Numbered from the stretch's first letter, positions 33,501-42,013 are shown. The stretch: 64,000 nucleotides of DNA from Natronobiforma cellulositropha (GCF_025629245.1 NZ_JANZXN010000022.1:10664-74663); one strand, 5' to 3'. The notes: generated by a model not told the origin, from the sequence alone. Numbers and translations are program-made.

Positions 33501-35306
33501 GGTTCTGCGGGCGAGTACTACATGAACGTCCACCACGGTGATAACCCCGGTCGGGAGCGGGCGCGGCGGATGCTCACCGACCTCGAGTTGGGTGGTGCTG
33601 AACCACTCGTCAGGGAAGCCGTCGAGGCGGACCTCTGCTGGGATCGGGTCGTCGACACCGCCGATACCGGTGAGAAAGAAGTGTTCGATCTCACAGTTCC
33701 CCAGACGCACAACTTCGTCGCGAACGGCGTCGTCACCCACAACACTGCCGCTGCGGTTCGCGACGACTTCGGCGACGGCCAGCAGTGGACGCTCGAGGCT
33801 GGCGCACTCGTCTTGGCAGACCAGGGTATCGCTGCGGTCGACGAACTCGATAAGATGCGGTGTGTGACGGGTGAGACGCTGGTACGGACCGGTGATCGAC
33901 TCGTTCCGATCCGAGAACTCGCTCACGAATCGATCGCCGATGGAACGACCGAAGAACTCGAGAACGGGCGAACGATTCGGGGATGCCCGTTCACTGTTCG
34001 ATCGATGGACGAAACCGGCTCGCTCGTCGACCGTCACGTCCTCGCAATTCACGAGTACGACCCACCGACTGAGTTGGTCGAAGTGACGATAGAAACCGGA
34101 GACCAGCTCAGGACCACGCTCGATCACCCGTTTTTCATCGATACCGATGCAGGGGTTACTGAGCGGGCCGCCGGTGAACTCGAGGTCGGTGACAAAACGC
34201 TCATCCCTCACGTCACAGACCACGTCGCGACCGATGGCGGTGCAGCCGTAGCTTCCGATACACCCGCTGCATCGGGCCGGGATGTTCGTCCTTGTGAAAT
34301 AACTCACATCGAACGGCTCGAGAACGAGGGTGAGCGAGTCTACGACCTCACCGTCGATGGAACACACAATTTCATCGCGAACGGAATGGTCGTTCACAAC
34401 TCCGAAGACCGCTCGGCGATGCACGAGGCGCTCGAGCAACAGAAGATTTCGATCTCGAAGGCGGGGATCAACGCCACGCTCCGCTCGCGGTGTTCGCTGC
34501 TCGGGGCGGCCAACCCGAAGTACGGCCGGTTCGACCGCTACGAGCCGATCAGCGAGCAGATCGACCTCGAGCCGGCGCTCATCTCGCGGTTCGACCTGAT
34601 CTTTACGGTGACCGACCAGCCGGATCTCGAGAAGGATCGCGACCTCGCCGAGCACATTTTGAACACCAACTACGCGGGCGAGTTGACCACCCAGCGCCGG
34701 GAGATGAACGCGCTGGACGTGAGCATGGAGGAGATCGACGAGATGACCGCGAAGGTCGACCCGGAGATCGACGCGGAGATGCTCAGGAAGTACATCGCCC
34801 ACGCGAAACAGAAGTGCCACCCGCGGATGACAGAGGGGGCTCGCGAGGCGATCCGGGACTTCTACGTCGACCTCCGCTCGAAGGGCGTCGACGAGGACGC
34901 GCCGGTGCCGGTCACCGCACGCAAACTCGAGGGACTGGTCCGGCTCTCGGAGGCGAGCGCGCGGGTGCGCCTCTCGGATACGGTCGAACTCGACGACGCA
35001 GAGCGGGTGATCGAGATCGTTCGCTCGTGTATGCAGGACATCGGCGTCGACCCCGAGACGGGTGAGTTCGACGCCGATATCGTCGAGGCGGGGGCCTCGA
35101 AGTCCCAGCGCGACCGGATCAAGAACATCAAGAGCCTCATCAGCGAGATCGAAGACGAGTACGACGAGGGGGCGCCGATCGACGTCGTCCTCGAGCGGGC
35201 GAGCGACATCGGGATGGATGGCTCGAAAGCCGAACACGAGATCGAGAAACTCAAGCAGAAAGGCGAGGTGTACGAGCCGAGTACGGATCACCTGCGGACG
35301 ACCTGA
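30567..35306 (+). CDS. mcm: Replicative helicase MCM precursor with three inteins
   Basis: A 1579-residue precursor; removing three inteins (334-509, 537-1059, 1099-1278) leaves a 700-residue MCM of normal length. The N-terminal domain has the zinc site CQLCGTLTR ... CQGCERQG (near 133-160). The extein AAA+ core reads GDPGTGK|SQMLGYIQ (Walker A), SSSAGL|TAAAVRDD (pre-sensor insert), then VDELDKMR|SEDRSAMHEALEQQ (Walker B). Sensor 1 'LLGAANPKYGRFD' and the arginine finger region 'LISRFDLIF' follow, and a winged helix closes the protein. Every intein interrupts a catalytic element, so no helicase activity is possible before splicing. Transcription appears leaderless, with an ORB upstream. Confidence 0.97.
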   Translation: MAQAGSTELVDAFEQFFRNYYDNDIKQLAQRYPNEQRSLSIEWQDLYRFDPDLADDFINQPEQLTRYAEEALRLYDLPIDVSLGQAHVRIRGLPDAESPEIRDIRARYMNRLVQVRGIIRKATDVRPKIEEAAFECQLCGTLTRVPQSNSDFQEPHECQGCERQGPFRVNFDQSEFVDAQKLRIQESPEGLRGGETPQALDVHIEDDITGQVTPGDHVSACGVLRLEQQGSQQEKSPIFDFYMEGISVEIDEEQFEDMNITEEDLEEIIRLSAEDDIYEQMVASIAPAIFGYEEEKLAMILQLFSGVTKELPDGSRIRGDLHMLLIGDPGTGKCVKGDTKVALADGRAVPIRELVESNLTDPKPIDDGWWDSVDLDVPSLRQDGSISAHRATKVWKREAPPNMYRIRTSSGRELEVTPSHPLFVPTETGYRAVRADGLTEGDRIAATSDSSEGTISSDGIAADGGTTVPVVDVDRIDSIHTIQPDYDWVYDLEVARTHNYVSNGIVSHNSQMLGYIQNIAPRSVYTSGKGSSSAGLCVTGETLVHTENGLEPIRDVVTERLPEPVSEETALEDAVGLYTFDRDTGALEVRSTSHVWRMPPKPCRRIETSCGKALEASRNTPVLTCSEGGLEWKPISEIEPGDYVGVPRYTDTVRSSPPVADYLEFTNEKLRLSDDSIVSIRRRLCEEYGTLRAAARELGLPEDFVYDTLRNRYVPLERLRVVLDAVGLDLADLTVERAMLRHGESVRIPDAFDEDLCYLIGLVFGDGDLMVSRRGKNRGCIRISNGDETILERAIEIIESTFDKRPEIEYQDERVPSIRLHSATVARFFANLGMKTPKEDLELDANLTTAEHADAFLRGLMDADGSVSARTDGGSSIHFSTISEPLARQVQLMLETYGIRARVRERDRRGTSVLENGYEITSKHVQYDLECYGRDIEQFARAVGFDCPRKRAALDGIVGDAVRRQERVPIGGALVAAEGSAGEYYMNVHHGDNPGRERARRMLTDLELGGAEPLVREAVEADLCWDRVVDTADTGEKEVFDLTVPQTHNFVANGVVTHNTAAAVRDDFGDGQQWTLEAGALVLADQGIAAVDELDKMRCVTGETLVRTGDRLVPIRELAHESIADGTTEELENGRTIRGCPFTVRSMDETGSLVDRHVLAIHEYDPPTELVEVTIETGDQLRTTLDHPFFIDTDAGVTERAAGELEVGDKTLIPHVTDHVATDGGAAVASDTPAASGRDVRPCEITHIERLENEGERVYDLTVDGTHNFIANGMVVHNSEDRSAMHEALEQQKISISKAGINATLRSRCSLLGAANPKYGRFDRYEPISEQIDLEPALISRFDLIFTVTDQPDLEKDRDLAEHILNTNYAGELTTQRREMNALDVSMEEIDEMTAKVDPEIDAEMLRKYIAHAKQKCHPRMTEGAREAIRDFYVDLRSKGVDEDAPVPVTARKLEGLVRLSEASARVRLSDTVELDDAERVIEIVRSCMQDIGVDPETGEFDADIVEAGASKSQRDRIKNIKSLISEIEDEYDEGAPIDVVLERASDIGMDGSKAEHEIEKLKQKGEVYEPSTDHLRTT
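31566..32093 (+). other. Intein 1 of MCM, 176-residue mini-intein
   Basis: It starts CVKGDTKVALADG and ends NGIVSHN, followed by Ser. Block B is VTPSHPLFV with the expected His. It lies inside Walker A between GK and S. There is no LAGLIDADG motif, so it is a splicing-only element. Confidence 0.93.
32175..33743 (+). other. Intein 2 of MCM, 523 residues with LAGLIDADG endonuclease
   Basis: It starts CVTGETLVHTENG and ends NGVVTHN, followed by Thr. The endonuclease motifs are LCYLIGLVFGDGD and FLRGLMDADGSV. A helix-turn-helix-like stretch (GTLRAAARELGLPEDFVYD) precedes them. Block B reads ASRNTPVLT, with Thr where His is usual. Confidence 0.93.
33861..34400 (+). other. Intein 3 of MCM, 180-residue mini-intein
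   Basis: It starts CVTGETLVRTGDR and ends NGMVVHN, followed by Ser. Block B is TTLDHPFFI with His. It directly follows the Walker B segment DELDKMR. No endonuclease is present. Confidence 0.93.
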
Positions 35307-35372
35307 TCGGTGTGCTTCCTCGCCGGGTGCAGCGTTCGGTGGTCCGAGAGTGTCTCTGTATCGCTCGAGCGC

Positions 35373-36266
35373 TCAGTGACTCTCGCACTTGAGGTCTCTG
35401 AGCGTCTCGAACGTCGAGCGGATCGTCACGGGGGAGACGTTGCCGGTTTCGGCGGCGGCCGCCTGGGTGATCGGGTCGCTCTCTTCGACGCGCATGGCGG
35501 CGGCGTACAGACAGGCGGCGGCGACGCCGCTCGGGTTCTTGCCGTCGATGAGTCCGGCATCACGGAGGTCGGCGACGTACTGGCTGGCGCGGTGTTCGAC
35601 ACAGCGTGCTAACTCGAGTCGGGAGGCGTATCGGGGGAGGTACTCGGCGGGGTCGATGGGACCGGTCTGGATCTCGAGTTCGCGGTTGAGTGCCCGGTAG
35701 GCCGCTTTCAGTTCCGCCTCGTCGGCGTGGGCGACGGCGACGACCTCGTCGATGGTTCGCGAGATGGCGCTGGTTCGGCAGGTGGCGTAGACGGTGGCGG
35801 CGGCGAAGCCTTCGATCGACCGTCCACGCAGCAGGTCGGCGTTCTGTGCGGATTCGAAGAGGACGCAGGAGCGTTCGGTGGTCCAGACGGGAAGGGAGAG
35901 TCGGGCGACGATGCGTCGGATCTCGCTGAAGCCCGCCATCTGGTTCCGTGCGGCTTTCGACTCGAACCGGGCGCGGCTGTGTTCACGGCGCATGCGCGCC
36001 ACCTGCTGGCGTTTTCGGCCCGTGAGGCGGAGACTCGTCTCGTAGCCGATTTCCGTCGAGAGTCCCCGGTCGTGACGCGAGCGCGTCAGCGGTGCGCCGG
36101 TTCGCTTCCGGTTGGAACTGCCGTCGAACGACCGCCATTCGGGACCGCGATCGATCGCGTCCGTGTCGACGACGAGACCGCACTCTTCACAGATCAGTTC
36201 GGTATCGATCGTTCGCAACCTCCCCTCGCACTCGGGGCAGATCGCACTCTTTTCGAAGCCGGTCAT
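35373..36266 (-). CDS. tfb: Transcription initiation factor TFB
   Basis: A 297-residue archaeal TFIIB. The zinc ribbon is 'CPECEGRLRTIDTELICEECG' in outline (CPEC near 9-12, CEEC near 26-29). The B-reader/linker follows with GPEWRSFD, then 'KRTGAPLTRSRHDRGLSTEIG'-type segment (GAPLTRSRHDRGLST). Two cyclin repeats fill about 110-200 and 205-295. It recruits RNA polymerase to TBP-bound promoters. Haloarchaea have many TFBs that set gene programmes; this one has ordinary length. Start 36266 is chosen at the zinc ribbon; the upstream AT-rich spacer (GCATAAAGATATC) contains its promoter. It is divergent from hisI. Confidence 0.93.
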   Translation of the reverse strand: MTGFEKSAICPECEGRLRTIDTELICEECGLVVDTDAIDRGPEWRSFDGSSNRKRTGAPLTRSRHDRGLSTEIGYETSLRLTGRKRQQVARMRREHSRARFESKAARNQMAGFSEIRRIVARLSLPVWTTERSCVLFESAQNADLLRGRSIEGFAAATVYATCRTSAISRTIDEVVAVAHADEAELKAAYRALNRELEIQTGPIDPAEYLPRYASRLELARCVEHRASQYVADLRDAGLIDGKNPSGVAAACLYAAAMRVEESDPITQAAAAETGNVSPVTIRSTFETLRDLKCESH

Positions 36267-36469
36267 GTCTATCTCGAGTGATGTATGCTGTAGTTGATAC
36301 GAAATGTGCATAAAGATATCTCCATAGTATTTTGGAAATCGCCAATAGCTATCTCTCGGAAGGGCGTATCTACCCCCGGAAATCTGCTGGATTCCCGGCG
36401 GTGACTGCTCGAGTGTTGGCGACATCCACCGGCAAAAGACCTATCGCGCCGACGGCCGTTCTCTCGCGC

Positions 36470-36844
36470 ATGGAAGACGCCGTCACCGATGTCGAGGTCG
36501 CGTTCGACGACGACGGACTCGTCCCCGCCGTCGCCCAGGACGCGGAGACGGGCGAGGTGTTGATGCTCGCGTACGTCTCGGCCGAGGCGCTCGAGCGGAC
36601 GCGTGAGAGCGGTCTCGCCCACTATTACTCGCGCAGTCGCGACCAGCTCTGGCAGAAGGGGAAGACGAGCGGCCACGTCCAGCGCGTCGAAGAGATCCGT
36701 GTCGACTGCGACGCCGACACACTGCTGTACGTCGTCGAGCAGGAGGCCGGTGCCTGTCACACGGGCCACCGCTCGTGTTTCTACCGGACGCTCGAGGGTG
36801 AGAACGTCGGCGAGCGCGTGTTCGACCCCGACGACGTCTACTGA
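36470..36844 (+). CDS. hisI: Phosphoribosyl-AMP cyclohydrolase
   Basis: A 124-residue enzyme opening the purine ring of PR-AMP in step three of histidine synthesis. The motif '[15 protein letters not shown]' begins the fold, '[18 protein letters not shown]' contains the substrate loop, '[14 protein letters not shown]' supplies Mg ligands (D-x-D-x-D), and '[11 protein letters not shown]' has the zinc-binding Cys. Length is normal for the monofunctional archaeal form; no HisE domain is fused. The stop overlaps the ATG of the next gene (TGATG), so both are translated together although no functional link is evident. Confidence 0.94.
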   Translation: MEDAVTDVEVAFDDDGLVPAVAQDAETGEVLMLAYVSAEALERTRESGLAHYYSRSRDQLWQKGKTSGHVQRVEEIRVDCDADTLLYVVEQEAGACHTGHRSCFYRTLEGENVGERVFDPDDVY

Positions 36845-37998
36845 TGGGCGAGTCGCTGCAGTACCACGACGACGACAGCGAGCACCCGCTCGAGCGTCTC
36901 GAGCGTGCTCGTGACCGTCTCGAAACGGTCGAGCGACGGATCGACGACCTCGGCGGGACGGAGCAGGTCGAACGCGGTGGCGAGACCTACGACACCGCCG
37001 CGACGCTGCTCGAGCGCTACGTCGACCGCGCCACCGGCACCGGCCGTTCGACGTTCGCTGCCTACGTCGAACTCGAGGGTCACTTCTCGACGCTGGTCGA
37101 GAACCTCCCGGCGGACCTCCCACACCGGGAGGCGTTCGAGGCGGCGTTCGACGCCATCGACAAGCGGCGGCTGAACGAGTCTGACTTCGAGCGTGCCGAA
37201 GACGCGCTCGAGCCGGCGAGCGTGTTCCGGTCCGTCCTCGACGACCGCGAGGCCGCCCGGGAGGCGATCACCGACGCACGAACCGCCGCCACCGAGCGGC
37301 TGCGCGCTCTCGAGACGGAGATTTCGGCGGCAGAACGTACCCTCAAACTGGGTGAGACCGACCTCGACGCGCCGGTCGAGCGCCTCCGCGAGCCGATCGA
37401 CCGCTACAACGCGGCGATCGAGGAGGCGTTCACCGCCTACGTCCACGAGCGCTCGGCACGTGCGCTCTTCTCGCTGCTCGAGCGGAGCCGTCTCTACCCG
37501 TTCGTGCCGTTCGAACGCCCGCCAGCGGACCTCCGCGCCTACGTCTTCGAGAACGAGGCCGGGACGAATACCGTTCCAACGCTGCTCGAGTACGCCTCGT
37601 ATTCGCACTCGAAACTCGACCACTACGTCGACGACGCCGCCGAACTCAAACGCCGGGTGGCGACCCAGCAGACCTATCTCGAGGGAATCGACGCGACGGC
37701 GCTGTCGCTCGAGTGGCCGCCGGACGACGCGGTGAGCCTTCGCATCCGCCTCCGGGAACGCCAGCCGTTCGTCGCCCGCGTCGCCGACGAGTCGACCGTC
37801 GCCCTGCTCAGGGAGATCCGTCGTCTCACCTACGACGACGAGTACGAGCGCTTACAGACGGCGGCGGCGGCGCGCTCACAGCTCACGCCCGACGAGCGCG
37901 AGCGCCTCGCCGACGGGCGGGTCGCCGCTCGACTCGAGTCGTTGCGCGCGGAACACGAGCGGCTTCGGGGGGCGCTCGAGTCCGAGACACCAAGATGA
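36844..37998 (+). CDS. Coiled-coil protein, DUF7118-like
   Basis: A 384-residue, highly charged, almost wholly helical protein. It starts with heptad-like 'PLERLERARDRLETVERRIDDL' (ends LERLERARDRLE, VERRIDDL). The central region 'AYVHERSARALFSLLERSRLYPFVPFERPP' (SARALFSLLERS, YPFVPF) is the best conserved looking part, followed by more coiled coil to the end. I associate it with the haloarchaeal DUF7118 family of unknown function. It overlaps hisI by one base upstream and uspA by four bases downstream, so it sits in a three-gene operon. Confidence 0.75.
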   Translation: MGESLQYHDDDSEHPLERLERARDRLETVERRIDDLGGTEQVERGGETYDTAATLLERYVDRATGTGRSTFAAYVELEGHFSTLVENLPADLPHREAFEAAFDAIDKRRLNESDFERAEDALEPASVFRSVLDDREAAREAITDARTAATERLRALETEISAAERTLKLGETDLDAPVERLREPIDRYNAAIEEAFTAYVHERSARALFSLLERSRLYPFVPFERPPADLRAYVFENEAGTNTVPTLLEYASYSHSKLDHYVDDAAELKRRVATQQTYLEGIDATALSLEWPPDDAVSLRIRLRERQPFVARVADESTVALLREIRRLTYDDEYERLQTAAAARSQLTPDERERLADGRVAARLESLRAEHERLRGALESETPR

Positions 37999-38408
37999 CA
38001 CGCCACGTCCTCGTCGCGATGGACGACTCCGCGCCCGCCCGCGCGGCGCTCGAGTACGCACTCGAGACCGTTCCCGACGCCCGGTTCACGGTGCTCCACG
38101 TCGTCGACGAACTCGAGAGCCACTACGGCGGCCAGGCCGACGTGAGCGACGGCTCGCCGACGGAGACCACGCCGTCGTGCTTCGAGACGGCCGAGGAACT
38201 GGCGGCCGCCCACGGCATCGGGGTCGAGACGGCCCTCACGAGCGGGCCACAGCCAGCGGCGGCGATTCTCGAGTACGCGAACGGACGGGCGGTCGACGAA
38301 CTCGTCGTGGGGAGCGCCGGCCGCGGCGGCGTCTCGCGGGTGTTACTCGGGAGCGTCGCGGAGGCGCTCGCCCGCCGTGCTTCCTGTCCGGTGACGATCG
38401 TTAGCTGA
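37995..38408 (+). CDS. Universal stress protein (UspA family)
   Basis: A 137-residue single Usp domain. 'HVLVAMDDSAPARAALEYAL' gives the first strand and helix, and 'DELVVGSAGRGGVSRVLLGSVAEAL' (ends DELVVGSAGRGG, LLGSVAEALARR) is the ATP-binding G-x2-G-x9-G-S/T loop, so nucleotide binding is likely. It ends 'SCPVTIVS' as family members do. ATG overlaps the stop of the coiled-coil gene. The role is general stress adaptation, probably as a dimer. Confidence 0.92.
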   Translation: MTRHVLVAMDDSAPARAALEYALETVPDARFTVLHVVDELESHYGGQADVSDGSPTETTPSCFETAEELAAAHGIGVETALTSGPQPAAAILEYANGRAVDELVVGSAGRGGVSRVLLGSVAEALARRASCPVTIVS

Positions 38409-38459
38409 GCGTCGCCTCGAAACCGAGGGGGTTTCTCACTCGAGTCTGTACCCGCTCCC

Positions 38460-38930
38460 ATGGACGGCAGAGTCGGAACCACGGTACACACGGGGCTGCT
38501 CGTCTCGGTCACGGCGCTCGTGGCGTGGCTCTCGGGGCTGCCGATGCTGTTTCCGAGCCTCGGTCCCTCGGCGTTCGTCCTCGCGATGTTTCCACACAGC
38601 GACGCCAGCGCGCCGCGGCGCGTGATCGGCGGCCACCTCGTCGGTGTGCTGGCGGGCCTGCTCGCCTACCACGCCCTCGCCGAGGGTATCGTCATGACGA
38701 ACGCACTCGAGCCAGCCTCGCTCGACGGGCTCAGACTGGCCGCCAGCGGCGTCCTCGCGACCGTGCTTACCGTCGCGGGGATGTTGTTCGTCCGGGTTCG
38801 CCACCCGCCAGCGTGTGCGACGACGCTGATCGTCGCGCTCGGCTTGCTCTCGACGCCGCTCGAGGGGGCACTGATCGTCGTGGCGGTCGTCGCGCTCGTC
38901 GGGACGCATCGGCTGCTCCTCCTGGGGTGA
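38460..38930 (+). CDS. HPP family membrane protein
   Basis: A 156-residue protein with four hydrophobic helices (about 8-25, 28-45, 52-72, 88-108, the last near 115-150). The family motif 'FPSLGPSAFVLAMFPHSDASAPRRVIGGH' (SLGPSAFVL, SAPRRVIGGH) and the naming 'RHPPACATTLIVALG' are present; HPP is visible at about residue 116. HPP proteins are linked to nitrite or other small-ion transport in plastids and cyanobacteria; here only a membrane role can be inferred. It follows the uspA gene by 51 bases on the same strand. Confidence 0.86.
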   Translation: MDGRVGTTVHTGLLVSVTALVAWLSGLPMLFPSLGPSAFVLAMFPHSDASAPRRVIGGHLVGVLAGLLAYHALAEGIVMTNALEPASLDGLRLAASGVLATVLTVAGMLFVRVRHPPACATTLIVALGLLSTPLEGALIVVAVVALVGTHRLLLLG

Positions 38931-39022
38931 ACGCGGCCGCTCGAGTGGCGGCCGCAACTCCTGAAAACCGGTTCCTGCTGTCTCGCCCGCGCCGATGCCG
39001 ACCTGGTGGGGTCCGATCCGTT

Positions 39023-40387
39023 TCAGGCGGCGGCCTTGGCGTCGGCGAGCGCCGCGTGCATGTCTGCGGCGAGCGTCTCCGCACGCGTCTCCTCGCGCGC
39101 TTCGGCGTAGATGCGGACGAGCGGTTCGGTGCCGGAGGGGCGCGCGAGTACCCAGGCGTCGCCGTAGTCGAGGCGGTAGCCGTCGCGGGTGTTGAGCTCG
39201 GCGTCAGCGGCCTGCGCCTGGTTGGCCGCGGCGTCTAACATCGCGTCGCGCTCGGCCGTCGACTCGTAGTGGATGTTGCGCCGGACGTTCGCGTAGCCGT
39301 CGAAGGGCGCGACGATCTCGCTCGCCCGACGCTCGGCGACGAGTTCGAGAAACCGTGCCGCCGTGTACGCCCCGTCGCGAGCGAGCCTGTAGCCGGGGAA
39401 GAAGATGCCGCCGTTGCCCTCGCCCGCGATGGGGACGCGCCGGCCGTTCGCCTCGAGTTCTTCGATGCGGGTGATGATGTTGGTCGACCCGATCGGCGTC
39501 AGTTCGAGGTTCGCGCCGACGTCGGTCGCGACGTCGACGAGGCGCTGGGAGACGTTGACCGCCGACACCGTGGTATCGCCCGCCTCGAGTTCTGCGGCGG
39601 CGAGCGCGGCGAAGGTGGCGTCGCCCTCGAGGTAGGTGCCGGTCTCGTCGAAGAAGATGGCCCGGTCGGCGTCGCCGTCGTGGGCGATCCCGACGTCGGC
39701 CCCGCTCGCACGGACGAGCCGGCCGAGGTCTTCGAGGTTCTCGGGGATCGGCTCGGGGTCCCGGCCCGGGAAGTGGCCGTCTGGCTGCCCGTTGACGGTG
39801 ACGACGCGACAGCCGAGTTCGCGCAAGAATGCGGGGCTGGTGAGCGAGCCAGCGCCGTGGCCGGGGTCGAGCGCGACGGTGAGACCGCCCTCGGCGATGG
39901 TCTCACGGTCGACGCTCGAGAGCAACTCGTCGACGTAGGTCTCGCGAACGCCCTCGATTTCGCGGACGCGGCCGGTGGCGTGCCAGGGGGCGGTGTCGAA
40001 CGCTTCGGCGAGGAGCGTCGATTCGATCTCTCTGAGGTCGGCGACGGTGAGTTCGACGCCGTCGTCGCCGACGAGTTTGACGCCGTTGTACTGCGGCGGG
40101 TTGTGCGAGGCGGTGATGACCATCACACCGACGCCCTCGCGTTCGGCGTAGAACTGCGCACCCGGCGTGGGGAGCACGCCGAGACGCTCGACGTCGACGC
40201 CGACGCTCGCCAGCCCGCTCGCGGCCGCGTCGGCGAGCATCCGTCCGGTTCGGCGCGTGTCCCTGGCGATGGCGACCCGCTCCGCTCGCCAGGCCGTTCC
40301 GACCGACTTCGCGATCCGCAACACGAACTCCGGCGTCAACTCCTCGTTCGCGACCCCGCGCGTCCCACTCGAGCCGAAGACGTTCAT
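39023..40387 (-). CDS. glmM: Phosphoglucosamine mutase / phosphohexomutase
   Basis: A 454-residue alpha-D-phosphohexomutase. The phosphoserine loop is VITASHNPPQYNG (Ser near 96), the metal loop is IAHDGDADRAIFF (near 235-240), the sugar loop is PIAGEGNGGIFFPG, and the phosphate-binding loop is RPSGTEPLVRIY. It interconverts glucosamine-6-P and glucosamine-1-P (or mannose/glucose forms) for cell-surface glycan precursors. The start MNVFGSSGTRGVAN at 40387 is the standard family N-terminus. It is convergent with the HPP gene. Confidence 0.9.
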   Translation of the reverse strand: MNVFGSSGTRGVANEELTPEFVLRIAKSVGTAWRAERVAIARDTRRTGRMLADAAASGLASVGVDVERLGVLPTPGAQFYAEREGVGVMVITASHNPPQYNGVKLVGDDGVELTVADLREIESTLLAEAFDTAPWHATGRVREIEGVRETYVDELLSSVDRETIAEGGLTVALDPGHGAGSLTSPAFLRELGCRVVTVNGQPDGHFPGRDPEPIPENLEDLGRLVRASGADVGIAHDGDADRAIFFDETGTYLEGDATFAALAAAELEAGDTTVSAVNVSQRLVDVATDVGANLELTPIGSTNIITRIEELEANGRRVPIAGEGNGGIFFPGYRLARDGAYTAARFLELVAERRASEIVAPFDGYANVRRNIHYESTAERDAMLDAAANQAQAADAELNTRDGYRLDYGDAWVLARPSGTEPLVRIYAEAREETRAETLAADMHAALADAKAAA

Positions 40388-40522
40388 CGGCTGATACTGG
40401 GGAGGCAGCGACCAAATGGATTCCGGCACGCTCACTCGCGCTGAGACGGGCGGTAGACCGGCTGGTTGTCCGACGGGCGTCTGCCGAAAGAGTGAATCCA
40501 CTCAGGTTACAACCACCTCTTC

Positions 40523-40993
40523 ATGAGTGATACGACGCGCCGCCACCTGCTCGCTTCCGGTGGCGTCGCCGCACTGGCCGCACTGGCAGGCTGTCAGAGC
40601 AGTGGCGAGACCGACGACGGCGACGGGTCGTCACCGACGGGAACGGTCCTCGGTGACGTCTCCGTCCAGAACGCCCACGGCCAGGAACACACCATCGACG
40701 TCCAGGTCGAGTTCCACGGCGGACTCACCCACTGGTCGACCCACGTCCTCGACGAGGACACCTCGAGCAGCGACCTCGAGCGCGACTGGCAGGAGGAGCC
40801 GGGTCCGTTCAGAGTGCGCGCACGCCTCGACAGTGGCTCGTTCGCGGAGGTGACGCCCGCGACCTGGAACGACCCGGCCTGTCTCAACCTGCTGGTACTC
40901 GTCGACCGCTCGGGCGAACTCTCGATTCTCGCGACGCCCGAGGGCGGTCCCTGCGCGGCGGCGGACGCCGCCGGGGTCTCGAGCGACGACTGA
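40523..40993 (+). CDS. Small Tat lipoprotein of unknown function
   Basis: A 156-residue secreted protein. 'TTRRHLLASGGVAALAALAGCQ' shows the twin arginines (TRRHLLASG) and lipobox LAGC at about residue 23. The mature part begins with an acidic linker and has a small beta-rich domain: 'LGDVSVQNAHGQEHTIDVQVEF' (VSVQNAHGQEHTIDV), then a 'CLNLLVLVDRSGELSIL' strand. Two further cysteines (near 121 and 147) may form a disulfide. The domain layout is like other haloarchaeal lipoproteins of the CARDB/Ig-like type but no family can be named. Confidence 0.78.
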   Translation: MSDTTRRHLLASGGVAALAALAGCQSSGETDDGDGSSPTGTVLGDVSVQNAHGQEHTIDVQVEFHGGLTHWSTHVLDEDTSSSDLERDWQEEPGPFRVRARLDSGSFAEVTPATWNDPACLNLLVLVDRSGELSILATPEGGPCAAADAAGVSSDD

Positions 40994-41039
40994 CGGCCAG
41001 AACGAAAACCGGTTTACCCAGCGGCCTGTGGTGTCGACC

Positions 41040-41891
41040 ATGATCGTCAGTGGCTCAACGTCGCAGGTGCTCGCCGCTTCGCTCGCGCGCGAACTCGAGC
41101 GCCCGCTCGCGCCCGTCGACTACCAGCGCTTTCCCGACGGCGAACTGCTCGCCTCGGTCCCCGATTTCGACGCCGAGGAGGCGGTGATCGTCGCCTCGAC
41201 GCTCTCGAGTGACGCCCACGTCGAACTCCTCCAGCTACAGGACGCCCTCGCCGAGGCGGGCTGTGCGGAGGTGACGACCGTCGTCCCCTACATGGGCTAC
41301 AGCCGCCAGGACGCCGCCTTCGAGGCGGGCCAGCCGATCTCCTCGCGGGCCATCGCGAAGGCCGTCTCGACGGGTACCGACCGCGTGCTCACCGTCAACC
41401 CTCACGAGCGGGCTGTCTGTGACTTTTTCGAGCCGACCGCCGAGGCGGTCGACGCCGCGGGCGTCCTCGCCGACCCGCTCCCGAGGGACCTCACCGACCC
41501 GGTGTTTCTCTCGCCCGACGCGGGCGCGATTTCGATCGCCGAGACCGTCCGTGATGCCTACGGCGAGGGCGAGGTCGACTACTTCGAGAAGACCCGCCTC
41601 TCGGGCGACGAGGTCGACATCTCGCCGAGTGACGCCGACGTGACCGGCCGGGACGTCGTCGTCACCGACGACATCATCGCGACCGGTTCGACCATGAGCG
41701 AGGCGGTCGCCATCCTCGGCGAGCGCGGCGTCGGCCGCGTCTACGTCACCTGTGTCCACCCGCTGCTGACCACGAACGCCTACACGAAACTCTCTCGAGC
41801 GGGCGTCGAGACCATCTACGGCACCGACACGGTCGAGCGGCCGGCGAGCGCCGTCTCCGTCGCCCCCGTCCTCGCGGAACGTCTCGAGTGA
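41040..41891 (+). CDS. prs: Ribose-phosphate pyrophosphokinase
   Basis: A 283-residue PRPP synthase, transferring pyrophosphate from ATP to ribose-5-phosphate for nucleotide, His and Trp synthesis. Motifs: 'YQRFPDGELLASVPD', 'TTVVPYMGYSRQDAAFEAGQPISSRAIA' (PYMGYSRQD), the PRPP loop 'DVVVTDDIIATGSTM', and 'VYVTCVHPLLT'. The length fits archaeal class III-like synthases, shorter than bacterial ones. ATG at 41040 is preferred to the open frame four codons earlier. It stands alone; the H-NOX-like gene follows after 120 bases. Confidence 0.94.
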   Translation: MIVSGSTSQVLAASLARELERPLAPVDYQRFPDGELLASVPDFDAEEAVIVASTLSSDAHVELLQLQDALAEAGCAEVTTVVPYMGYSRQDAAFEAGQPISSRAIAKAVSTGTDRVLTVNPHERAVCDFFEPTAEAVDAAGVLADPLPRDLTDPVFLSPDAGAISIAETVRDAYGEGEVDYFEKTRLSGDEVDISPSDADVTGRDVVVTDDIIATGSTMSEAVAILGERGVGRVYVTCVHPLLTTNAYTKLSRAGVETIYGTDTVERPASAVSVAPVLAERLE

Positions 41892-42013
41892 GACCGCGAG
41901 GCGTACGCGCGGACCGAAACGGACTACACACCGCTGCGCCAACTCGCCAGTAGCAATCGCTGCCGGCTGTCGCCGCCTCCAGACGGGCGACTCGGCTCCC
42001 ACTCACCATACCC

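Noticed and set aside
33426-35291. Long open frame antisense to mcm
   Set aside because: Shadow of the GC-rich MCM and intein coding strand; no motif or start signal.
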